Notes: generated from the sequence alone by a model not told the origin. 6,782 bases of DNA from JBBDYG01 sp040901765 (GCA_040901765.1 JBBDYG010000036.1:1-6782), one strand, 5' to 3'. Shown: positions 1 through 6,660, counted from the stretch's first letter. A program made the numbers and translations.

Positions 1-19
1 GGATCCAATCCGACTCGAA

Positions 20-1843
20 CTACGCTTGTTTTGAAGGAGTTGTTCGACAAGGCCGTTTCAGCTCGAAGGTTTGATCAAGCACTGAATCATAGAACCAGGC
101 ACTTTCTCCCAAAGAGACATCGCCGCCGTTGTAACGCCGCGAGTACCCAATAACTTGTCCAACACCATTGATTCTCGTAGGCTCGCTGGACATCCCACCA
201 TGAATGCTGGTGTAATCGCTTCCGGTAAGCCCAATTTCAATTGTGGTCGTGCCATCGTAAAGCCAGGCGCTCCGACCTAGACCGATGCTCCCACCGTCGA
301 AGCGTTCGGAATAGCCGGTCACATGCCCTGCGTTGTTTAGCTCCCACACCTCGCTACTTCGGGCTCCGCTACTACGAGTGTGCTCCGCGCCAGTAAGCCC
401 AATGTTGAGAGTAGTCGTGCCGTTATAAAGCCAAGCACTGACTCCCCGCCCGCTTCCATATCGTAATGAATATCCAGCCACGTGCCCGGCCTCGTTCAAT
501 TGTTGCGAATGACTCTCTTGTTGCCCAAGGTTGCCGGTATGTTCGATGTCAGTCAGCCCAACATTAATCGTGGTCGTGCCGTTAAAGAGCCAAACACTGC
601 GGCCCCACGGGGAACTTTTGCCATTGAACAGTTCGGAGAATCCCATAACATCACCTGACTGGTTCAAGTGTTTCAGCGTTATGTCCCTATACCCGTCGTC
701 GCGAGTGTTTTCGGGCCCGGTTAGTCCGATTTCGACGGTGGTGGTGCCGTTGTAAAACCAACCGCTACGGCCCAAACGTTGGCCGCCGCTGCCGAAGCGC
801 TCGGAGGTGCCGGTAACCTGGCCCGCTTCATTCAGTCGAGTGGCACCGCCTGCCCGGTGCCCGTCAGGGGGAGTGTGTTCGGCGCCAACCAGCCCGATCT
901 CGATAGTATTCACGCCGTCGAAGAACCAGTTATTACTGCCACCCCCCGCGCGCCAAGAAATACCGCTGACCTGTCCTGCCTCGTTAAGTCGAAAAGACTG
1001 ACTAAATTGGTAGCCATCACTGCCCGTATACTTTCCTCCTATTAGGCCGATGTTGATTGTGCTGGCACCATCGTAGACCCATGCACTCTGACCAAGGTCG
1101 GTGCCTTCAACGCCATAGCGACGGGAAACTCCCAAAACATGTCCTTCCTCATTCAGGTCATATGAATTGCTGAATTTGTAGCCGTCATCACGCGTGTGTT
1201 CTTGTCCTGTGAAGCCGATGTTGATCGTCGTCGCTCCGTCGTAGAGCCAGGCACTCTGGCCCAACTCGATTTCTCCACCGCTATAACGATTGGACGTTCC
1301 GCTAACCTGCCCAGCCTCATTTAGTTCTTCTGCGGTGCTTCTCCGGTAGCCGTCGCTTCGAGTGTGTTCCGGCCCAGTGAGGCCGATGTTAACAGTGTTC
1401 GCACCATCGTAGAGCCAGGCACTTTGGCCTAATTCCGTGCTGCCCCCCTTGTAACGATCGGAGTAACCGAGAACCTGCCCCAGATCGTTCATTTCTTCGG
1501 GGAAGCTCGATTTGTACCCGTCGTTACGGGTATGCTCACTGGTGATTAGCCCGATGTTAAGTGTGGTACTGCCGTTGTAGAGCCAAGCACTGCGGCCCAG
1601 AGCAGCGCTGCCACCGAAGTGCCGATTGGCATACCCCATGATATGACCTGCTTCATTCAAATCCTGGACACCATTGAACGTGGAGCCGCCGTTATAAGTG
1701 TGTTCGAGATCATCAAGGCCAATCGGCACGATGTTGTAAGCCGGCAGAGCGAGTGCAGGCTGCGCCAACTGTGAAGCCAACAGCGCGAAGAGACACCACG
1801 CAACAAGCTCGAGCTTCGCGAGAATAAACCGACGTGGATGCAT
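20..1843 (-). CDS. Secreted HAF-like repeat protein, 607 aa, probably C-terminally truncated
   Basis: The product starts with a signal peptide: basic residues at 4-5 and 10, a hydrophobic core at about 13-25, and a likely cleavage after ALA at 31-33. It is therefore exported. The rest, from about residue 39 to 591, is ten imperfect repeats of about 56 residues. Each has the pattern IGLTGxEHTRxDGY, then LNEAGQVxGxSxRYxGG, then LGxSAWLYDGxTT. The LNEAGQVxGxS part resembles the motif of 'HAF' extracellular repeat proteins; the function of that group is unknown to me. The ATG start is supported by GGAGAGG 8 nt upstream and by the signal peptide. After repeat 10 the protein ends in 16 basic, non-repeat residues (592-607), with no PEP-CTERM anchor or other sorting signal. 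The tail may come from a frameshift or rearrangement, so this could be a decaying gene. It stands alone, with a gene-free gap upstream. Confidence 0.8.
   Translation of the reverse strand: MHPRRFILAKLELVAWCLFALLASQLAQPALALPAYNIVPIGLDDLEHTYNGGSTFNGVQDLNEAGHIMGYANRHFGGSAALGRSAWLYNGSTTLNIGLITSEHTRNDGYKSSFPEEMNDLGQVLGYSDRYKGGSTELGQSAWLYDGANTVNIGLTGPEHTRSDGYRRSTAEELNEAGQVSGTSNRYSGGEIELGQSAWLYDGATTINIGFTGQEHTRDDGYKFSNSYDLNEEGHVLGVSRRYGVEGTDLGQSAWVYDGASTINIGLIGGKYTGSDGYQFSQSFRLNEAGQVSGISWRAGGGSNNWFFDGVNTIEIGLVGAEHTPPDGHRAGGATRLNEAGQVTGTSERFGSGGQRLGRSGWFYNGTTTVEIGLTGPENTRDDGYRDITLKHLNQSGDVMGFSELFNGKSSPWGRSVWLFNGTTTINVGLTDIEHTGNLGQQESHSQQLNEAGHVAGYSLRYGSGRGVSAWLYNGTTTLNIGLTGAEHTRSSGARSSEVWELNNAGHVTGYSERFDGGSIGLGRSAWLYDGTTTIEIGLTGSDYTSIHGGMSSEPTRINGVGQVIGYSRRYNGGDVSLGESAWFYDSVLDQTFELKRPCRTTPSKQA
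71..1729 (-). repeat. Ten tandem coding repeats of about 168 bp
   Basis: The repeats lie in frame inside the secreted protein. Residue spans are 39-95, 96-151, 152-207, 208-263, 264-314, 315-370, 371-426, 427-479, 480-535 and 536-591. Most are exactly 56 residues. Unit 5 has 51 and unit 8 has 53. Both losses fall in the same place, the variable stretch before the SAWLYDG motif, which suggests a loop that tolerates length change. The copies have diverged at DNA level, so this is an old duplication series and not a recent expansion. Confidence 0.85.
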
Positions 1844-1851
1844 TAGTCTTG

Positions 1852-1858
1852 CCTCTCC
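1852..1858 (-). promoter_or_regulatory. Ribosome binding site of the repeat protein
   Basis: On the minus strand GGAGAGG sits 8 nt before the ATG at 1843. It is the best Shine-Dalgarno match in the window and fixes this start. I could not find a convincing -35/-10 pair upstream of it. Confidence 0.55.
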
Positions 1859-1984
1859 GCGCTGGCAGTGACTGAATGGACCGAACTTGGCACCCCATCA
1901 AACTCGGAATGTTGTCCATTGTAGTAAGATGCGCGCGGCCGTGACCAGTCCGGAGTCGCATCCTTAGAGCGTTTCGATGATGAA

Positions 1985-2080
1985 ACCCTTTCAGGGTATC
2001 GAGCATGGGGCGGTTCACGGTCCCAGCGTTGGTCGCTCCTGCGACCTACGCTGGGCTGAAAGACTCAACCGCTTCGCGGT
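1985..2080. repeat. Cluster of three hairpins in the gap after vapC
   Basis: Three inverted repeats follow closely. ACCCT/AGGGT with a TTC loop lies at 1985-1997. CCCAGCGTTGGTCGC / GCGACCTACGCTGGG with a TCCT loop lies at 2022-2055 and has 15-bp arms with one mismatch. ACCGC/GCGGT with a TTC loop lies at 2068-2080. They fill much of the gene-free stretch 1844-2147. From memory, similar intergenic hairpins are common in planctomycete genomes, so I take this as a dispersed REP-like element. No T-run follows any stem on either strand, so a normal intrinsic terminator is not obvious. Confidence 0.6.
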
Positions 2081-2108
2081 AAAGAGGAAGTAGGCATCGA
2101 GGAGGGTT

Positions 2109-2125
2109 GTCAGGCACAGCCTGAC
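2109..2125. repeat. Hairpin downstream of vapC
   Basis: GTCAGGC, ACA loop, GCCTGAC: a perfect 7-bp stem, 23 nt past the vapC stop codon on the minus strand. It could slow or end vapBC transcription or protect the mRNA 3' end, but no T-run follows. It may equally be part of the same dispersed repeat family as the neighbouring hairpins. Confidence 0.5.
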
Positions 2126-2156
2126 CTACCAACTGCGGCTGTCGCACCTACCAACT
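2124..2156. repeat. 11-bp direct repeat containing the vapC stop codon
   Basis: ACCTACCAACT occurs at 2124-2134 and again at 2146-2156, a period of 22 bp. The second copy spans the last codons and the TAG stop (2148-2150) of the toxin gene, so the repeat block reaches into the coding end. Confidence 0.6.
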
Positions 2157-2525
2157 CACCCTTCGCACGCCTTGCACCTGGTCGAAATGCGGATCGCGGC
2201 TGACGATTTGTAGTGAATGCTGGCGGGCCAGGGCGGCGATCCAGACGTCGTTGATTGGGATCGGCCGACCGCGCAGTTTGAGGTCGTGCTGGATGGCCGC
2301 GTACTGGTCCGCAGTACTTCGATCGCATGGCAGGATGATGGACTGCGATTCGAGACGCGCAAACGCTAATTCCATTTTCTTGCGGCGTTTTGAACCAAGC
2401 ATTCCGAATTGGTATTCGCCGATGACGATGACTGGCAGATGCTGGCGAACACCAGCCGGCAGGCGGGTCTGTATGAGCGGTTCGCCCACGAGGATCGCGG
2501 AGACGGCATTCGTGTCGAGGATCAC
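2148..2525 (-). CDS. vapC: VapC-type PIN-domain toxin
   Basis: This 125-residue protein has the size and motifs of a PIN-domain ribonuclease, the toxin of type II VapBC systems, which cut RNA in a metal-dependent way. The acidic residues expected in the active site are visible: D4 in MILDTNAVS, E37 in IVIGEYQFG, D93 in INDVWIAALA and D111 in IVSRDPHFD. The domain fills the whole protein. The start is GTG at 2525, and its G-T-G-A overlaps the TGA stop of the upstream antitoxin gene by 4 nt, so translation is probably coupled. No separate ribosome site is needed. All four acidic residues are intact, so the toxin looks active. The RNA target cannot be read from sequence. FitB-like or other PIN toxins are the alternative names. 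Confidence 0.88.
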   Translation of the reverse strand: MILDTNAVSAILVGEPLIQTRLPAGVRQHLPVIVIGEYQFGMLGSKRRKKMELAFARLESQSIILPCDRSTADQYAAIQHDLKLRGRPIPINDVWIAALARQHSLQIVSRDPHFDQVQGVRRVSW

Positions 2526-2773
2526 TTCCAGTCGTCCGGATCAATTTTGGAGAATTCCTCGTCAATAATCCGCTGAACCTCTGCAACGTCCTTGGGGTCA
2601 GCAGCGCCGAATGCAGCTTCCCAGCCGGTTTCCTTCTTCGGCTTGGCACGGTCGTCGTCGAGTTTAGCGCGGACGGCTTCGACCATAAAGTCTTTGACCG
2701 TCTGACCTTTGAGCGCAGCGCGGGCTTTGAGCTGGCGATAAAGCGTGTCGGGGATTTCGACCGTGGTTTTCAT
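2522..2773 (-). CDS. vapB: VapB-like ribbon-helix-helix antitoxin
   Basis: The 83-residue protein begins MKTTVEIPDTLYRQLKARAA, a typical ribbon-helix-helix DNA-binding fold: the beta strand is at about 2-8 and the two helices at about 10-20 and 24-37. The tail from about 41 to 83 is charged and ends in WEAAFG, IIDEEFSKID and DDWK. This is the kind of segment VapB proteins use to block the PIN toxin. It is the first gene of the pair and overlaps vapC by 4 nt. The family normally represses its own promoter, alone and with the toxin, and a suitable operator repeat lies directly upstream at 2779-2803. The ATG at 2773 is the only sensible start because the first strand begins at residue 2. The predicted mRNA has no leader. 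Confidence 0.88.
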   Translation of the reverse strand: MKTTVEIPDTLYRQLKARAALKGQTVKDFMVEAVRAKLDDDRAKPKKETGWEAAFGAADPKDVAEVQRIIDEEFSKIDPDDWK

Positions 2774-2808
2774 GCAATAACCATAAAACCATATTTATGG
2801 TTTGTCAA
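2774..2808 (-). promoter_or_regulatory. vapBC promoter, predicted leaderless
   Basis: On the minus strand a perfect -35 box TTGACA (2808-2803) is followed by a 17-nt spacer and a -10 box TATGGT (2785-2780, 4 of 6 matches to TATAAT). Only six bases, TATTGC, separate the -10 box from the ATG at 2773. The usual 7-nt distance puts the transcription start on or next to the A of the start codon. No Shine-Dalgarno sequence is present, which fits a leaderless message. Confidence 0.7.
2779..2803. promoter_or_regulatory. Operator repeat inside the vapBC promoter
   Basis: On the plus strand AACCATA occurs at 2779-2785 and 2787-2793, an 8-bp period, and its inverse TATGGTT at 2796-2802. The inner pair forms a palindrome with 8-bp arms, AAACCATA-TT-TATGGTTT (2786-2803). 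The third half-site covers the -10 box. Ribbon-helix-helix dimers commonly bind such short repeated half-sites, so binding here would block RNA polymerase. That VapB binds it is inferred from the location. Confidence 0.65.
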
Positions 2809-2887
2809 GATCGTGCGAGCGGCTAGTCATGTTTCACGGCCGATCCGATTTGCCATATTTTTTGATCGCCGCTGCTAGGAGTTGCTG

Positions 2888-2905
2888 GCACCCCTACCGG
2901 GGTGC
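2888..2905. repeat. Hairpin GCACCCC / GGGGTGC
   Basis: A perfect 7-bp stem with a TACC loop in the gap between gntR and vapB. It probably belongs to the same group of intergenic GC-rich repeats. No T-run follows it on the minus strand. Confidence 0.5.
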
Positions 2906-2912
2906 TTGAATT

Positions 2913-2978
2913 CGGAGGGACCGTTTTCCGGTGGTGGCGCTTGCGCTTTACCACCGGCTAATAGCTGCAATCCCTCCG
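2913..2978. repeat. Nested inverted repeat downstream of gntR
   Basis: Three stems sit inside one another. The outer arms are CGGAGGGA (2913-2920) and TCCCTCCG (2971-2978). The middle arms are CCGGTGGT (2928-2935) and ACCACCGG (2950-2957). The inner arms are GCGC (2937-2940) and GCGC (2943-2946). All pair perfectly. The element begins 25 nt past the gntR stop on the minus strand, so it could shape the end of that transcript and shield vapBC from read-through. It could also be a mobile or dispersed repeat. Confidence 0.6.
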
Positions 2979-3003
2979 GGATAAAGGATGAATCGCTGCG
3001 CCG

Positions 3004-3732
3004 TTAAACAACGCGCTCCGCATACCGGCTGCGCCACGCCGCTTCAAGGTGAGCGGTCATTTCGCGCCGGGCGGCTTCGCTGTCGCCGTCGGCGAGGGAT
3101 TTGAGGATTGCTACGTGCTGATGGTATTCGGGTTCAAGCTGCGCGGAGCGGCTGCCTTGCAGCAGTTGATAAGACGACTGCTTGTACGACCAGCACTTGC
3201 GGACCGATACGGCCAGCGGCAAGTTGCCGCAGAACTGCGCAATCGACAGGTGGAGCGCGAAATCGAAAAACTGCGCCGCCTCGGTCCAGTCGTACTCGTC
3301 GGTTGGCGCGGCGTCGCTGGCGAGCGATTGCAAATCGCGGAGCACGTCGGCATCGATCTTGCCGGCGGCGCGGGCGGACGCTTCGGGTTCGATGATCTGT
3401 CGCAACTCGTGCATCTGAACGAGCCAGTGGGACGCACCGGCGACGACCGCGGCGCGGTAGTTGTTGGGCTGCGTCAGGATGCCGTCGGCGGTGAGCTTGG
3501 CCATTGCCTTGGCGACGGGGGTGCGACTGACGCCGAGCGTCTGGGCGACCTCGGTGCTTTTGAGCCGCGTGCCGCTGGGCAGTTCGCCCTGAATGATTTG
3601 CGCGAAGATTTTCTCGCCGACCATGTCGGCCAGCGAGTGACCGGAGTCGATTTCCGCGTCGATGATCGCCTTCACGGCGGGATAACGCTCGGGACTGAAC
3701 AAGCTTTTGACCGGCGCGTCGATCGTGGCCAT
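3004..3732 (-). CDS. GntR-family transcriptional regulator, FCD type
   Basis: The 242-residue protein (counted from ATG 3732) has a winged helix-turn-helix at about 35-98, with the recognisable stretches GELPSGTRLKSTEVAQTLGV and SRTPVAKAMAKLTADGIL. An all-helical FCD ligand-binding domain follows, from about 103 to 235. The four expected FCD metal ligands can be seen: D157 and H161 in FFDFALH, H206 in HVAILKSL and H228 in MTAHLEAAW. Such proteins bind small acids or sugars and usually act as repressors. About 35 residues precede the DNA-binding domain, a longer leader than usual. A TTG at 3768 would add 12 residues but would overlap the candidate operator. The gene is divergent from a sulfatase gene, so it may control that gene and itself. 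The ligand is unknown. Confidence 0.82.
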   Translation of the reverse strand: MATIDAPVKSLFSPERYPAVKAIIDAEIDSGHSLADMVGEKIFAQIIQGELPSGTRLKSTEVAQTLGVSRTPVAKAMAKLTADGILTQPNNYRAAVVAGASHWLVQMHELRQIIEPEASARAAGKIDADVLRDLQSLASDAAPTDEYDWTEAAQFFDFALHLSIAQFCGNLPLAVSVRKCWSYKQSSYQLLQGSRSAQLEPEYHQHVAILKSLADGDSEAARREMTAHLEAAWRSRYAERVV

Positions 3733-3765
3733 AGTGGTTTGAGCGGACTCGGGTAAAATCAACGA

Positions 3766-3796
3766 CAATGAACTCCGCCGATGAGCGGAGTTATTG
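3766..3796. promoter_or_regulatory. Inverted repeat between gntR and the sulfatase gene
   Basis: The arms AACTCCGC (3771-3778) and GCGGAGTT (3785-3792) pair perfectly around a 6-nt centre. They extend outwards as CAAT (3766-3769) and ATTG (3793-3796) across one unpaired G, giving 12 paired bases. The repeat lies 34 bp upstream of the gntR ATG and about 70 bp upstream of the sulfatase start, in the shared control region. It is a candidate operator for the GntR regulator. The sequence does not contain a recognised FadR-type core such as TGGTNNNACCA, so the assignment rests on position and symmetry only. Confidence 0.5.
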
Positions 3797-3866
3797 TAAC
3801 CAGCGGCCGAAGGAACTGGGAGTGCGACATTTCTCCCAATCGAAGAATAATCTCCACATCGAACGA

Positions 3867-5231
3867 ATGAGACTGACCATGATTTGCCGCATTGCAGTTT
3901 TGCTGCACCTTACTCTACTTTCCGGTAGCCACATGTTGGCGGCGGATCGAGCGGAGCCGAACATCGTGCTCATTATGGCCGACGACTTTGGCTACGAGTG
4001 TTTGACCGCCAATGGGGGGGAGTCGTACCAGACCCCGAATCTCGATCGCCTGGCTGCCGAGGGAATGCGGTTTGAAAATTGTTACGTTCAACCACTGTGT
4101 ACGCCAACGCGGGTCGAGTTGATGACGGGCATGTCGAATGTGCGGAATTACATTCAGTTCGGCACAATTGACCGCGACGCGACGACGTTTGCGCATTTGC
4201 TGAAGCAGACCGGTTATGCCACGGGCATTGCTGGCAAGTGGCAGCTTGGCCGTGGCAAGCGGTTGCCGCAGCGGCTGGGGTTCGATGAATCGTGCCTGTG
4301 GCAGCACACGCGGCGACCGCCGCGGTATGCAAACCCAGGGTTGGAATACAACGGCAAGGAGCGCGACTTCACGGACGGCGAGTATGGTCCCGATTTGGTC
4401 AACGACTTTGCGCTCGACTTTGTCACCAGACACAAAGACGGACCATTCCTGCTGTACTACCCAATGATGCTCACGCACGCTCCGTTTCAACCGACACCCG
4501 ACAGCGCCGAATGGGATCCGCAGGCGCGCGGCGAGAAAGAAAATCGCAGCGACGCGCACTTTGCCGACATGACGGCATATATGGACAAGCTCGTGGGCCG
4601 GCTGGTGGCAAAGCTCGATGAGTTGAAGATTCGCGACAACACGCTGGTGATCTTCCTCGGCGACAACGGCACGGCAAAGAGTCTCACGTCGCAGTTCAAG
4701 GGACAGCCGTATCAAGGCGGCAAGGGATCAGTGAACGCCCGAGGTACCCACGTGCCACTCATCGCGAATTGGCCGGGGCACGTTCCGGCTGGGAAGGTAA
4801 ACGCCGATCTGATTGACAGCACCGATTTCTTGCCAACGCTGTGCGCAGCAGCCGGAATCAACCTGCCCGAGACGCTTACGATCGACGGACATAGTTTCTG
4901 GCCGCAGTTGATGGGCGCTCCGGGCAAACCGCGCGAATGGCGATACGCTTGGTACTCGAAGGACGGCGGCCCGAAGGCGACGCACGAATTTGCGATGAGC
5001 ACCACGCATAAGCTCTATCGCAATGGCCGGCTCGTCGAATTATCGGCCGATCCGTTTGAAGAACGGCCCACCACACCGGCAGATCGCTCGCCGGCAGACG
5101 GCACGGCCGCCGAAACCTTACAGGCGGCGCTCGATCAATACGCTGACGCGCGCCCGGAGCATTTGCGACGGCCGGCGCCTCCTCGGGCTAGGGCCGGGGG
5201 TGGCCGTCGAAGCGCGGACCGGCGCCGTTAG
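3867..5231 (+). CDS. Secreted type I (formylglycine) sulfatase
   Basis: A sulfatase that should remove sulfate esters, probably from sulfated sugars, outside the cytoplasm. It has 454 residues from ATG 3867. A signal peptide is visible (hydrophobic core ICRIAVLLHLTLL, cleavage near MLA-AD). The sulfatase domain then starts at PNIVLIMADDFGYE with metal ligands D39 and D40. The formylglycine signature is C78-T-P-T-R82, so C78 would be converted by a maturation enzyme not seen here. Other active-site residues are K124, H204, D266 and N267 in LGDNGT, and K286 in GGKGS. The usual GKWHLG reads GKWQLG, with Q126 replacing His. ATG 3879 is an equally possible start. An upstream ATG at 3768 would place 33 residues before the signal peptide and is unlikely. 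The last 21 residues are Arg/Pro/Gly-rich and encoded by an inverted repeat. The divergent gntR may regulate it. The substrate is unknown. Confidence 0.88.
   Translation: MRLTMICRIAVLLHLTLLSGSHMLAADRAEPNIVLIMADDFGYECLTANGGESYQTPNLDRLAAEGMRFENCYVQPLCTPTRVELMTGMSNVRNYIQFGTIDRDATTFAHLLKQTGYATGIAGKWQLGRGKRLPQRLGFDESCLWQHTRRPPRYANPGLEYNGKERDFTDGEYGPDLVNDFALDFVTRHKDGPFLLYYPMMLTHAPFQPTPDSAEWDPQARGEKENRSDAHFADMTAYMDKLVGRLVAKLDELKIRDNTLVIFLGDNGTAKSLTSQFKGQPYQGGKGSVNARGTHVPLIANWPGHVPAGKVNADLIDSTDFLPTLCAAAGINLPETLTIDGHSFWPQLMGAPGKPREWRYAWYSKDGGPKATHEFAMSTTHKLYRNGRLVELSADPFEERPTTPADRSPADGTAAETLQAALDQYADARPEHLRRPAPPRARAGGGRRSADRRR
5166..5209. repeat. GC-rich inverted repeat overlapping the sulfatase 3' end
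   Basis: Perfect arms CGACGGCC (5166-5173) and GGCCGTCG (5202-5209) enclose 28 GC-rich bases. The element begins exactly where the sulfatase sequence turns into a low-complexity Arg/Pro/Gly tail. This suggests that a repeat was inserted at, or has replaced, the original gene end. It could also act as an RNA hairpin at the 3' end of the transcript. Confidence 0.5.
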
Positions 5232-5256
5232 CTAACCAACGAACCACTCGGGCTGC

Positions 5257-5268
5257 GCCGCTTGCGGC
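5257..5268. repeat. Short hairpin between convergent genes
   Basis: GCCGC-TT-GCGGC, a perfect 5-bp stem, in the 36-bp gap between the sulfatase stop and the stop of the convergent membrane-protein gene. Its last base is part of that gene's TAG. It could be a weak two-way transcription stop, though no T-run follows on either strand. Confidence 0.4.
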
Positions 5269-5573
5269 TAGTGAAACTCGTTCCGCGCGGCGGGTGTGTG
5301 GCCATGCTCGCGGTGTTCGAACTGGCTTTCCCAGACGGCCCAGATGACCATCGCGCCCATGGTGGTTCCCGACAACAGGCACATGCGGTTGAGGTCGGCA
5401 TAAGCAATCACCGCGCAGGCGGCGATGGCCAGGAAGGCAGCCAGGAACCCGGCGTGAGCGAGGTGCCGCCCTCGCTCGCTTAAGTGCAGCCGCGTTGACC
5501 ACGCGGCGCACAAACCGAGCAGGTGAATGAGAGTCCAGGCGGGGGACCAAGCGTCCGCAAGCAGTGCATCCAT
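5268..5573 (-). CDS. Small integral membrane protein of unknown function
   Basis: I do not recognise the family. From ATG 5573 the product has 101 residues with three likely membrane segments: about 11-28 (AWTLIHLLGLCAAWSTRL), 38-59 (HLAHAGFLAAFLAIAACAVIAYA region) and 64-83 (MCLLSGTTMGAMVIWAVWES). It has a polar His/Glu-rich tail, HREHGHTPAARNEFH. The spacing of the hydrophobic stretches and the coherent frame support a real gene. A TTG at 5585 would add four residues. No Shine-Dalgarno sequence precedes either start. It is convergent with the sulfatase gene and has no close partner, so context gives no clue to its role. The histidines in the tail could bind metal, but that is speculation. 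Confidence 0.6.
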   Translation of the reverse strand: MDALLADAWSPAWTLIHLLGLCAAWSTRLHLSERGRHLAHAGFLAAFLAIAACAVIAYADLNRMCLLSGTTMGAMVIWAVWESQFEHREHGHTPAARNEFH

Positions 5574-6508
<935 letters not shown>

Positions 6509-6544
6509 GTTGAAGTTGAAGCACCAGCTTACGGATAACTCAAA

Positions 6545-6591
6545 GGGAAATCTTGATTTCCAACGGAGGCACGGGGTGCTATTGATTTCCC
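6545..6591. promoter_or_regulatory. Alternative hairpins upstream of the Nudix gene
   Basis: GGGAAATC (6545-6552) can pair with GATTTCC at 6555-6561 or with GATTTCCC at 6584-6591, because TTGATTTCC is present twice (6553-6561 and 6582-6590). The site lies 37-83 bp before the Nudix ATG. It may be an operator with repeated half-sites or a chance palindrome. I see no good -35/-10 pair. Confidence 0.35.
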
Positions 6592-6617
6592 TGTTTTGTG
6601 ATTTGAGTGAATAACCG

Positions 6618-6660
6618 CAGCGGCACAAAATGCCGTCTCTCTATTTCGCCGGTGCCGCTG
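6618..6660. repeat. Inverted repeat around the stop of the right-edge gene
   Basis: CAGCGGCAC (6618-6626) and GTGCCGCTG (6652-6660) are perfect 9-bp arms. An alternative small stem, CGGCA (6621-6625) with TGCCG (6631-6635), competes with it. The long version spans the stop codon at 6641-6643. The short one, downstream of the stop on the minus strand, could be a transcript-end hairpin, but no T-run follows. Confidence 0.4.

Noticed and set aside
1..6. BamHI site (GGATCC) exactly at the left edge
   Set aside because: It could mark a cloning end, but a second GGATCC is present near 4514, so nothing firm follows from it.
1..153. Plus-strand frame open from the left edge (begins GSNPTRTTLVLKELFDKAVS)
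   Set aside because: It looks somewhat protein-like but is antisense to the last repeats of a supported gene and has no recognisable domain. It is worth checking only with sequence beyond the edge.
1713..2018. 101-codon minus-strand frame overlapping the signal peptide region of the repeat protein
   Set aside because: It runs through the hairpin cluster and into a well-supported gene in another frame. It may be a translated repeat, but no domain is visible.
2110..2649. 179-codon minus-strand frame across vapC and vapB
   Set aside because: It overlaps both toxin and antitoxin genes in another frame, and its Arg/Pro-rich product looks like read-out of GC-rich DNA.
3049..3756. 235-codon plus-strand frame opposite the GntR regulator gene
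   Set aside because: It lies antisense to a gene with clear wHTH and FCD domains. Its Gly/Arg/Val-rich product has no domain and is a GC-driven shadow.
3768..3866. Upstream ATG (3768) for the sulfatase and TTG (3768) for gntR
   Set aside because: Both would run into the inverted repeat or make overlapping divergent starts. The signal peptide begins only at 3867 or 3879, and the added residues resemble nothing in either family.
3915..4715. 266-codon minus-strand frame opposite the sulfatase gene
   Set aside because: The plus-strand sulfatase has all its catalytic motifs. The antisense product has no recognisable domain.
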